Assembly (NCBI RefSeq): GCF_030651995.1
Contig: NZ_JAUSBN010000055.1
Location: forward strand, 62,001 to 126,000
Direction: 5' to 3'
DNA length: 64,000 nt
From: Reyranella sp.
Lineage (GTDB): Bacteria; Pseudomonadota; Alphaproteobacteria; Reyranellales; Reyranellaceae
Below, in pieces: positions 42,001 to 49,440 of this stretch. The translations under genes were made by a program, and so were the position numbers. The notes below the pieces were generated by a model. The model saw nothing but the letters and a program-made list of their open reading frames with translations. It was not told the origin of the DNA and ran no database searches. Positions within the stretch are counted from its first letter, which is position 1, and every line of letters begins with the position of its first letter.

Positions 42001-44355
42001 TCACAGGCGGTTGAGCGCGGCGAGCATGCGCTCGGGTGTCATCGGCAGCTCGGTGATAGACGCACCGAGCGGCCGGATCGCGTCGTTGACGGCGTTGAGA
42101 ACGGCGCCGACCGCGCCGGTGGTGCCGGCCTCGCCCGCACCCTTGGCGCCCAAAACGGAATGCGGCCACGGAGTCTCGACATGATCGATCACCATGTCGG
42201 GCAGGTCGGAGGCCAGCGGCACGAGATAATCGGCGAGCGTGGCGTTCTGCACCTGGCCCCCGGGGTCGTACACCAGCTCCTCGAACAGTGCCTGGCCGAT
42301 ACCCTGGGCGATGCCGCCTCGCACCTGCTCGGCCACCAGCAGCGGGTTGACGATCGTGCCAAAATCGTCGACCGCCCAGTGGCGCAACAGCCGCACTGCG
42401 CCCGTTCGCACATCGACCTCGACCAATGAGGCTTGCACGCCGTTGGTCGGCACCAGCGCGGGCCAGTCGTGGCCGAGATGGCGCGATAAGGAGAGGCTCA
42501 CCTGCGCCCCCCTGGGCAGCAGCTGGGGTTTGAAGTGCACGACCTCGGCCAGGTCGGCCAGGCTGATGCCGTTGCCCTCTTCACTGCCGGCAGGGAAGAT
42601 CATTCCGTCGGTCATCGACAGCCGCTCGGCGCCGGTCTGCAGCAGCTGCGCCGCCGCCTCGAGGATTACCGCGCGCAACTCGCGTGAGGCCTGGAGGGCC
42701 AGCTCGCCGCCGACCGCGGTACCGCGCGACGCACGCACGCCCGAGCCGTAGGGTGTGGCTTGGCTGTCACCGGAAACGATGCGAACACGATCGAAGGGGA
42801 CGCCGAGCTCGTCGGCGATCACCTGCGCCACCACCGTGTGCGTGCCCTGCCCCTGGTCGGTAACGCTGATGGCACAGCGCACCGCGCCCGAGGGGTCGAC
42901 CGACAGAGTGATGCCGTCCTGCGCCGTGGCCTTGCGGATATGGGCGTTGGAGGGCGCATTGGTCGCAGTGCGCTCGATGAAGCAGGCGATGCCGAAGCCT
43001 CTGTGGATGCCTTCGCCACGCAGCCGTTCATTCTCGGCGCGGAGGGCCGGGATGTCGATGATCTCCCCGAGCCGGCGCAGGCAGGCCTGATGCGACAGCG
43101 CGTCGAGATCGATGCCTGTACGCGTTTTCACCGGATAGGCGTCGTCCGGTACGTAGTTGGCGAGCCGCAGTGCCACGGGATCGAACCCCATAGCGGCCGC
43201 CGCCTTCTCGATCAGGTGTTCGCCGATGGCCGCGGCGATCGGATGACCGACGCCGCGATACTGGCCGACGATGTTCTTGTTCTGGAACACGACCTCGAGC
43301 CGGCCGCCGACATGCGGCACGCGATAGGGCGCCATGGCCAGCCGCACCGCCTCGTCAGCTTCCTGCACGCTGGAGCCCGGATGGGTCGAAAAGGCGCCCA
43401 TGGCGAGACGGGTCTCAGCCCGCCACGCTACGAACCTGCCCTCCGCGTCGAGCGCCAGCTTCGCCGTCACGATCTGCTCGCGGGCATGGATGTCGGCCAG
43501 CAGCGCTTCCATGCGGTCGGCGATGTACTTTACCGGCCGGCCGATCAGGCGCGAGATGGCCACGGTCGCCACCTCGTCGGAATAAAGATGGATCTTGGCG
43601 CCGAACGAGCCGCCGACATGCGGGCAGATCACGCGAATGCGACCCTCGTCGAGGCCGAGATGGGTGGCATAGAGCGAGCGCAGCTGATGCGGCGCGGTGT
43701 GGCTCTGATACACGCTCAGACTGCCGTCGCCCGGCAGGTAGCTCGCCACGACGCCGCGCGTCTCCATCGGCATCACGGTCTGTCGGTTGAACCGGAAGGC
43801 GGCCTCAACGACGCAGGCCGCCTCATCGAACAGCGCGCGGTTCTCCGGATCGCCGACGTCGGCCTGATAGGCAAGGTTGCCCGCAAGATCGGGATGGGCG
43901 CGCGCCGCGTCCGGCGCCATCGCGCCTTCCAGGTCGCAGGCCGGCGGCAACAGCTCCCAATCGATCTCGACCAGCTCGACCGCATCCTCGGCGAGCGCGC
44001 GGCTCTCAGCCACCACCGCAACGACGGCCTGGCCCACGAACACGACGCGGTCCGTCGCCAGCGGATACTGGGTGCGGAGCACGTAGCCTGGATAGGTCTG
44101 CGAGGTCTGCCACCCCTTGCAGAGCGGCGCCAGGTCCGCGGCGGTGACGACGCGCACCACGCCGGGCATCGCGTCGGCGTGGGCGGTGCGGATGGCAACA
44201 ATCCTAGCATGCGCGTGCGGTGAGCGCAGGAAGGCCACATGCAGCACGCCCGGCACCGCGACATCGTCGATGTAGGTGCCGCGGCCACCGACGAACAGCG
44301 TGGCGTCGCCGCGCCGATGCGACGAGCCGACCGCCTTGGTCGTCGCGCCTGTCAT
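42001..44355 (-). CDS. molybdenum hydroxylase large (molybdopterin) subunit
   Basis: 784 residues, CoxL/XdhB type: DATLFVGGRGTYIDDV near the N-terminus, PHVGGSFGAKIHLY, an active-site loop reading QYRGVGHPIAAAIGE instead of the more usual AYRGxGR, and the catalytic Glu in KGAGEAGTTG near the C-terminus. The start at 44355 overlaps the small-subunit stop as ATGA; the longer frame upstream is a shadow of that gene. With the two following subunits it forms a complete hydroxylase that inserts oxygen from water beside a ring nitrogen. No XdhC/CoxF maturation gene is adjacent. Confidence 0.92.
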   Translation of the reverse strand: MTGATTKAVGSSHRRGDATLFVGGRGTYIDDVAVPGVLHVAFLRSPHAHARIVAIRTAHADAMPGVVRVVTAADLAPLCKGWQTSQTYPGYVLRTQYPLATDRVVFVGQAVVAVVAESRALAEDAVELVEIDWELLPPACDLEGAMAPDAARAHPDLAGNLAYQADVGDPENRALFDEAACVVEAAFRFNRQTVMPMETRGVVASYLPGDGSLSVYQSHTAPHQLRSLYATHLGLDEGRIRVICPHVGGSFGAKIHLYSDEVATVAISRLIGRPVKYIADRMEALLADIHAREQIVTAKLALDAEGRFVAWRAETRLAMGAFSTHPGSSVQEADEAVRLAMAPYRVPHVGGRLEVVFQNKNIVGQYRGVGHPIAAAIGEHLIEKAAAAMGFDPVALRLANYVPDDAYPVKTRTGIDLDALSHQACLRRLGEIIDIPALRAENERLRGEGIHRGFGIACFIERTATNAPSNAHIRKATAQDGITLSVDPSGAVRCAISVTDQGQGTHTVVAQVIADELGVPFDRVRIVSGDSQATPYGSGVRASRGTAVGGELALQASRELRAVILEAAAQLLQTGAERLSMTDGMIFPAGSEEGNGISLADLAEVVHFKPQLLPRGAQVSLSLSRHLGHDWPALVPTNGVQASLVEVDVRTGAVRLLRHWAVDDFGTIVNPLLVAEQVRGGIAQGIGQALFEELVYDPGGQVQNATLADYLVPLASDLPDMVIDHVETPWPHSVLGAKGAGEAGTTGAVGAVLNAVNDAIRPLGASITELPMTPERMLAALNRL

Positions 44356-44825
44356 GGTTTCACCTTCGCTGCGGCGGCGACGGCATCGACGATCGCCTCG
44401 TAACCGGTGCAACGGCAGATGTTGCCGGACAGCGCCTCCCGGATTTGCTCGCGCGAGGGACTGGGCTCGCGCGACAGCAGCTCGGCCGCGATCAGGAGCA
44501 TGCCAGGCGTGCAGAAGCCGCATTGAAGCGCGTTGCGGTCGACGAAAGCCGCCTGCAACGCGGCAATACGGCCGCTGTCGCTCGCCCCCTCGATGGTCTC
44601 GACGTCGGCGCCGTCCAGCTGTACCGCAAAGACTAGGCAGCCGCGCACCACCGCGCCGTCGAGCACGATGGAACAGGCGCCGCAAACGCCGTGCTCGCAA
44701 CCGACATGTGTACCGGTGAGACCGGACACGTGCCGGATCATGTCGGCCGCACTGGTCCGCGGTTCGACATGCTTGGCCACGGCGCGGCCGTTCAGCCGGA
44801 ACTTGATCGTGTGGATGCCGCTCAT
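44352..44825 (-). CDS. molybdenum hydroxylase 2Fe-2S small subunit
   Basis: 157 residues with the N-terminal ferredoxin-like cluster CEHGVCGAC (about residues 43-51) and the C-terminal helical cluster QCGFCTPGM (about 101-109) plus NICRCTGY. This is the CoxS/NdhS type that relays electrons from molybdenum to FAD. It overlaps both neighbours by four bases, as expected for an M-S-L subunit order. Confidence 0.95.
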   Translation of the reverse strand: MSGIHTIKFRLNGRAVAKHVEPRTSAADMIRHVSGLTGTHVGCEHGVCGACSIVLDGAVVRGCLVFAVQLDGADVETIEGASDSGRIAALQAAFVDRNALQCGFCTPGMLLIAAELLSREPSPSREQIREALSGNICRCTGYEAIVDAVAAAAKVKP

Positions 44826-45667
44826 GCCGTCACACCCGCGCGATCGATATCTTCGCGGCAGCGCCGCGCCAGTTCAGCGGCGATCACGAGCTTGGCCCGT
44901 CCCGCGGTGCCTGCACCCGCCGTCGATGGCAGGTCGATCGCGAGCGCCGCCAGCATCTCGGCTTCGCCGGCCTGCGGCCTGTCCGCAAGCACTGTTTCGA
45001 GATGGAAAAGCCGAACGGCGCGATCCTCGATGCCGAACGCCGCCCAGCGCTGCACCCCCTGCCCGCGCCGGCCGACGATACCCGCCAGCGCGAGATCGCC
45101 GTGACGGCGCGACATCTCGTGGAGGGCGGCCCGATCGCGCGCTGCGGTCAGCGGAATCGACACGCCGGTCAGCATCTCGCCCGGCTCGAGGGCCGTAGCG
45201 AACATGCCGCGGAAGAAGTCGCCAGCCGCGACGGTGCGCTCGGACCCGGACGAGGCAATGTGCAGGGTCGCCTCGAGCACAAGCATGCAGGCGGGAAACT
45301 CCGCCGCCGGATCGGCATGGCAGAGGCTGCCGCCCAGCGTGCCGCGGTTGCGCACCGCTTGGTGCGCCACATGCCGCACCGCGCTCGCCAGCAGTGGCAC
45401 GTGACGCGCCACCAGCAAATCGGTCTCGACCTGGCGGTGGCGGACCAGTGCACCGATATGCAGCGCGTCGCCGGCCAGCGTCACCCTCTGCAGCTCGGCA
45501 AGGCCGCCGATATCGACCAGCAGCCCGGGCGAGACGAGACGAAGATTCATCATCGGCACGAGACTTTGGCCACCCGCTATCACCCGCGCATCGACCGGCC
45601 CGTCCAGCAGGCTGCATGCCTCCTCGACCGAGGTCGCGCGCCGATAGGCGAACGGCCGCGGCTTCAC
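44822..45667 (-). CDS. molybdenum hydroxylase FAD-binding medium subunit
   Basis: 281 residues: PFAYRRATSVEEACSLL at the N-terminus, AGGQSLVPMMNLRL (FAD pyrophosphate loop, about residues 31-44) and VRNRGTLGGSLCHADPAAEFP (second FAD motif). This is the CoxM type. The start is a GTG at 45667 (VKPRPFAYRR) that overlaps the stop of the FAD monooxygenase as GTGA; the long upstream frame is a shadow. It passes electrons to an unknown acceptor. Confidence 0.92.
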   Translation of the reverse strand: MKPRPFAYRRATSVEEACSLLDGPVDARVIAGGQSLVPMMNLRLVSPGLLVDIGGLAELQRVTLAGDALHIGALVRHRQVETDLLVARHVPLLASAVRHVAHQAVRNRGTLGGSLCHADPAAEFPACMLVLEATLHIASSGSERTVAAGDFFRGMFATALEPGEMLTGVSIPLTAARDRAALHEMSRRHGDLALAGIVGRRGQGVQRWAAFGIEDRAVRLFHLETVLADRPQAGEAEMLAALAIDLPSTAGAGTAGRAKLVIAAELARRCREDIDRAGVTA

Positions 45668-46788
45668 AGCGCACCGGTCGGCGGTCGCAGCGCCGCACAG
45701 CGTATCGTGTGCTCGCGCAGCCACGCGTTGCCCGTGAGCAGCTTCAGCGTCAGCTTGCGCAGGGCTTGTGGCATCAGCGCAAGGTCGCCGTAGAGGCGCG
45801 AGACGGTCTGTACCCATTCCACGAAGCGCCGCTCGTCGGCCTGCCAGCTCGCCAGCGCCGTCTCGACGTCGTCGTGCCGACCGAGCGCGTCGGCCAGCGA
45901 CAGCGCCGACGTCATGGCGACGCCGCCGCCCTGACCGAGGAACGGCGGCTGGGCGCTGACGGCATCGCCGATCAGAGCAACGTGGCCGCGTGCCCAGGAA
46001 TGCACGCGCACGACCTCGAACCAGTCGCCCTTGCCGTCCTCGGGGATACGCTCGATCACCCAGTCGAGATGCGGAAAGGTCTCGAGCCACGAGGCGCGGT
46101 CAAACGGAGCGCCGGCCGCCGGATCGCCGCGCACGGAGGTGAGCTGGACATAGACCTGCTGCGGGCTGCTGGGCGCATAGAGCAGCCGCCGGCTGCCATT
46201 CCAGTGCTCGCTGATGCGGCTGCGGGATTCGTGCGCGGCTTCGCCCGGCTGGCGGTCGATCATGATGCGATAGCCGTATTGTCCCACCGGCTTCCTTGAG
46301 CGCAGTAGCCCGAGGCTGTCTCGCACCCGGCTGTTGACGCCGTCGGCACCGACCACAAGATCACCGTGCTCCACCGTGCCGTCGCGGAAGCGCAGCGCGC
46401 CGCTGGGATCGGCGCCCTGTATCGGCTTGCCGAAATGAATCTCGCCGCCCGCCGACAGCACCGCATCCTTGAGCGAAGTCAGTAGCGCACGGCGCATCGG
46501 CAGGAAGAGGCGGCCACTCGCCGCCGTGTTTTCGACGCCCAGCAGCTCGCCTTTCGCGCCACGCCGCTCGCGCACCTGCACCTGCTGGATGCCCGCGATC
46601 ACCTGCTCGTAGACGCCCAGCGTCTCGAGCACGCGAAGACCGTTCTCCCAGATGTAGATCGCCGCGCCCAAGATCCGGATATCGTCGCTCTGCTCGTAGA
46701 TGCGGACCTGCCAACCCTTGCGCAGCAACGCCAGGCCGGCAGCCAGACCGCCGATTCCTGCGCCTGCGACGATCGCATTGCCCTTCAT
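45664..46788 (-). CDS. FAD-dependent monooxygenase resembling pyridine-ring oxygenases of B6 breakdown
   Basis: 374 residues, group A flavoprotein: AGAGIGGLAAGLALLRKGW (residues 8-26), VGADGVNSRVRDS and GDAVSAQPPFLGQGGGVAM. Beyond these generic motifs, segments such as GAAIYIWENGLRVLETLG and RRLLYAPSSPQQVYVQL match from memory the ring-opening 2-methyl-3-hydroxypyridine-5-carboxylate oxygenase (MHPCO) better than salicylate hydroxylase. That enzyme hydroxylates and opens a 3-hydroxypyridine. Its ATG overlaps the ABC ATPase stop as TGATG and its stop overlaps the medium subunit start. Hydroxylation without ring opening (NicC-like) is equally possible. Confidence 0.82.
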   Translation of the reverse strand: MKGNAIVAGAGIGGLAAGLALLRKGWQVRIYEQSDDIRILGAAIYIWENGLRVLETLGVYEQVIAGIQQVQVRERRGAKGELLGVENTAASGRLFLPMRRALLTSLKDAVLSAGGEIHFGKPIQGADPSGALRFRDGTVEHGDLVVGADGVNSRVRDSLGLLRSRKPVGQYGYRIMIDRQPGEAAHESRSRISEHWNGSRRLLYAPSSPQQVYVQLTSVRGDPAAGAPFDRASWLETFPHLDWVIERIPEDGKGDWFEVVRVHSWARGHVALIGDAVSAQPPFLGQGGGVAMTSALSLADALGRHDDVETALASWQADERRFVEWVQTVSRLYGDLALMPQALRKLTLKLLTGNAWLREHTIRCAALRPPTGAL

Positions 46789-47549
46789 CAGACGTACCGC
46801 ATCAGGGTGGCGAGCACGGCACGTTGCGTTTCGTACTGCGCCGGGTCATCGTACGTGCGCGGCCGGCGCAGATGGCCGAGCCCGATCTCTTCGCAGATGC
46901 GGCTATTGGGGCCACTCTTCATCACCACGATGCGGTCCGAGAGATAGACCGACTCCAGTGAATTGTGTGTCACGAACAGAACGGTGCGGCGATCGGCTTC
47001 CCACAGCGATAGCAACAGCTGGCGCATGCGGAGCGCAGTGATCTCGTCGAGCGCGCTGAACGGCTCGTCCATCAGCAGCAATTCCGGCTCAATCGAGAAG
47101 GCGCGCGCGATCGAGACACGCTGCTGCATGCCACCTGACAGCTGTAGCGGAAAATAGTCGGCGAACGATGCGAGGCCGACGGCCTGCAGCCAGCGTTCGC
47201 AGCGCGCCGGCCATTCGGATTTGGGGACGCGCGCCGCATCGAGCGCGAACTCGATATTGCCGCGTACCGTGCGCCACGGCAGCAGGCGGGGCTCCTGGAA
47301 CAGATATGCGATGCGCGGCTTGGCGGCGCCCACCGCGCTGCGACCGATCTCGACTACTCCCTCGAAACTCGTGTCGAGCCCGCTGAGTGCATTGAGCAGG
47401 GTGGATTTCCCACAGCCCGACGGCCCAAGGATCGTCACGAACTCGCCGGGCGCCACCTGCAGGTCGACGTTCTCCAGCACACGAAGGCGGGAGCCATCAG
47501 CGGTCTGGAACTCCTTCGCAAAATCCCGAATAGCGATGGATACCGACAT
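46788..47549 (-). CDS. NitT/TauT-type ABC transporter ATP-binding protein
   Basis: 253 residues: Walker A GPSGCGKST (about residues 40-48), Q-loop YLFQEPRLLPWRTV, signature LSGGMQQRVSIARAF, Walker B LLMDEPFSALD and switch His in VTHNSLE. The LFQEPRLLPWRTV sequence is characteristic of the nitrate/taurine/sulphonate/pyrimidine-precursor group. It overlaps the FAD monooxygenase start and lies 4 bases after the permease gene. Confidence 0.93.
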   Translation of the reverse strand: MSVSIAIRDFAKEFQTADGSRLRVLENVDLQVAPGEFVTILGPSGCGKSTLLNALSGLDTSFEGVVEIGRSAVGAAKPRIAYLFQEPRLLPWRTVRGNIEFALDAARVPKSEWPARCERWLQAVGLASFADYFPLQLSGGMQQRVSIARAFSIEPELLLMDEPFSALDEITALRMRQLLLSLWEADRRTVLFVTHNSLESVYLSDRIVVMKSGPNSRICEEIGLGHLRRPRTYDDPAQYETQRAVLATLMRYV

Positions 47550-47553
47550 CGCG

Positions 47554-48324
47554 TCAGGCCAGCCGCGCCGCGGGCCGCCAGCGGAACAGGCGGCGCTCGA
47601 TACCGCCCAACACCACGACCTCGATCAGCAACATGATGGCGACGAAGAACACGGTGTATTCCAGCACACGGCCAAGATCGAACAACTGGTGGTAATACTC
47701 GATCTGGTAGCCAATGCCGTTGCTGCGGCCGAGCAGCTCGACAAACAGCACCATCTTCCAGACGAGGCCGAGACCGAACCGTGCCGATGCCATCAGCGAC
47801 GCGGCCAGCTGCGGCAGGACGACGGACGTCACGATGCGTACCGACGATAGGCCGAACCCGCGCGCCATCTGGATCAACTTCACATCAACGGCCTTGGCGC
47901 TCTCCCAGATGTTGATGGTCAGTACCCAAACCACGGCCAGCGCTGCCGCCACGACAGCCGCGAACTCGTTCAGGCCGATCGAGGTGTAGGCGAGGATGAT
48001 GAAGACGAGGCTGGGAATCATCAGCCCGATGACCACCCAGGAGCCGAACAGATGGCGGGCGAACGCCGAGAAACCCAACGCGATCCCGAAAGGTATGGCG
48101 ATCGCCATCGACAGGGCAAATCCCAGAAAGATGCGCATCAGCGTCACGCCCAGATGCTTCCAGATTTCCGGCTTCTGGATGTCCTGCGCCAGGTAGATCA
48201 GCACCTGGTGCGGCGGCGGCAACAATGGCTTGGCCGGCAGCCAAGCCGCCGCGTACCAGATCGTCAGCAGCATTGCGACCGACGCCAGCCTCGGCACCGC
48301 GCCCACGAACAGACGCGACTTCAC
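47554..48324 (-). CDS. NitT/TauT-type ABC transporter permease
   Basis: 256 residues, about six transmembrane helices, with the EAA-type loop around LIQMARGFGLSSVRIVTSVV and a C-terminal IERRLFRWRP. It forms the membrane channel of the importer. It lies 6 bases after the binding-protein gene and belongs to the catabolic operon. Confidence 0.93.
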   Translation of the reverse strand: MKSRLFVGAVPRLASVAMLLTIWYAAAWLPAKPLLPPPHQVLIYLAQDIQKPEIWKHLGVTLMRIFLGFALSMAIAIPFGIALGFSAFARHLFGSWVVIGLMIPSLVFIILAYTSIGLNEFAAVVAAALAVVWVLTINIWESAKAVDVKLIQMARGFGLSSVRIVTSVVLPQLAASLMASARFGLGLVWKMVLFVELLGRSNGIGYQIEYYHQLFDLGRVLEYTVFFVAIMLLIEVVVLGGIERRLFRWRPAARLA

Positions 48325-48330
48325 GGTCTG

Positions 48331-49335
48331 TCAGCTCGAGAAGCTGGTGTTGAAAATGCCCGTCGGCAGGGCGTCGACACCCATGGCTTCCTTGCCGCCC
48401 GTCGCATAGAGCAAGTCGAAGAGCTGCTTGGTCTCGGCCATCGGGTCGGCCGAGAAACGTGCCATCGTCACGTCGCGGCTGTAGTCGCGCATCAGCGGCA
48501 CGACAGCCGCGTCGGTGATGTTCTGCCGCGCCAGGCACTCGACCCAGATCGGGTCGTTGGTGCGCAGGTATTCGACGGCGTCGCGATAAGCCATGGCGAA
48601 GGCGCGGACGTTCTTTGGATTCGAGCGGCCATAGGCTTCACGGAACGCGACCGACGTCAGCATCGTACTGGTGGGCATGCCCGCAAGCTTGAGCAGATCC
48701 TTGCTGTTGAACAGGATCCGGTACTCGCCCGAGGCAACCATCGGCATGGCGAGGTTGTAGAAGATGAACGTCGCGTCGAGCTGCTTCTGATCCATTAGGC
48801 CGCGCAGGAGGCCCGGGCCCGCATCCTGGATGGTGCTGTCGGTGCGCGGGTCGTAGCCGAACTTCGCCTTGGCGGTAGCAAGGTAAAGCACCCATTCCGG
48901 ACTGAAGCGGTTGTACGTGCCGACCTTCTTGCCTTTCAGGTCGGCTACAGTCTTGGCCGGCGAGTTCTTCGGCACGACCCAGACATTGGGCATCTCGAGG
49001 AAGGGCACGATCGCGGCGATCTCCTCGCCCGCCGTCCGCACGCGCGCCAGTTCCAGCCAATTCATCAGGCCGCCCTCGACCGCACCCGATCGGAACGCGG
49101 TCAACGCCGCGCCGCCGGGCTGCACCGACACGTTCTCCAGCTCGAACCCGTACTTGCGGTCGAGCCCGAGCTTGGCGATCGCCCAGAACGGATAGTCGTT
49201 GCCCCCGGGGAATGAGGCGACCCGCACCTTGCCGCCCTCCCCTTTGAAATCCTGGGCCGTCGCACGCGTTGTGGTGAGGCCTGCCACGGGCAAAAGGGAC
49301 GAGAGAATGCTGAATGATCGCCGGGTCAGAGCCAT
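48331..49335 (-). CDS. NitT/TauT-type ABC transporter substrate-binding protein
   Basis: 334 residues: signal peptide with an RRSF motif (MALTRRSFSILSS), cleavage near ATA-QDF, then the SsuA/ThiY-like fold with FPGGNDYPFWAIAKLGLDR, SGAVEGGLMNWLELA and LKGKKVGTYNRF. Relatives bind sulphonates, nitrate, thiamine-precursor pyrimidines and aromatic carboxylates. It is the first gene of the operon, with two palindromes 60-95 bases upstream, and probably fixes the pathway's substrate in the periplasm. Confidence 0.9.
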   Translation of the reverse strand: MALTRRSFSILSSLLPVAGLTTTRATAQDFKGEGGKVRVASFPGGNDYPFWAIAKLGLDRKYGFELENVSVQPGGAALTAFRSGAVEGGLMNWLELARVRTAGEEIAAIVPFLEMPNVWVVPKNSPAKTVADLKGKKVGTYNRFSPEWVLYLATAKAKFGYDPRTDSTIQDAGPGLLRGLMDQKQLDATFIFYNLAMPMVASGEYRILFNSKDLLKLAGMPTSTMLTSVAFREAYGRSNPKNVRAFAMAYRDAVEYLRTNDPIWVECLARQNITDAAVVPLMRDYSRDVTMARFSADPMAETKQLFDLLYATGGKEAMGVDALPTGIFNTSFSS

Positions 49336-49397
49336 GTTCGGCCTCCAGAGGAATCGGAATTTCGATCACTCTACGGAGCGCCCACCACCCGGTGCAG

Positions 49398-49429
49398 GGT
49401 AGCTACCGTTATTGGGGGGTATGCTACCC
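49398..49429. promoter_or_regulatory. paired palindromes in the catabolic operon promoter
   Basis: GGTAGCTACC (49398-49407, perfect palindrome) and GGGTATGCTACCC (49417-49429, near-palindrome with GGGTA/TACCC arms) share the GGTA/TACC half-sites. Their centres are about 20.5 bases apart, two helical turns, so a dimer pair could bind one face. They lie 63-94 bases upstream of the first operon gene and just after the stop of the TolB/TPR gene. Confidence 0.55.
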
Positions 49430-49440
49430 GGCCGCTTCGG

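Noticed and set aside
42001-44700. Longer version of the molybdenum large subunit starting near 44700
   Set aside because: The extra N-terminal residues are the small-subunit gene read in another frame; the ATG at 44355 with ATGA overlap gives a normal family N-terminus.
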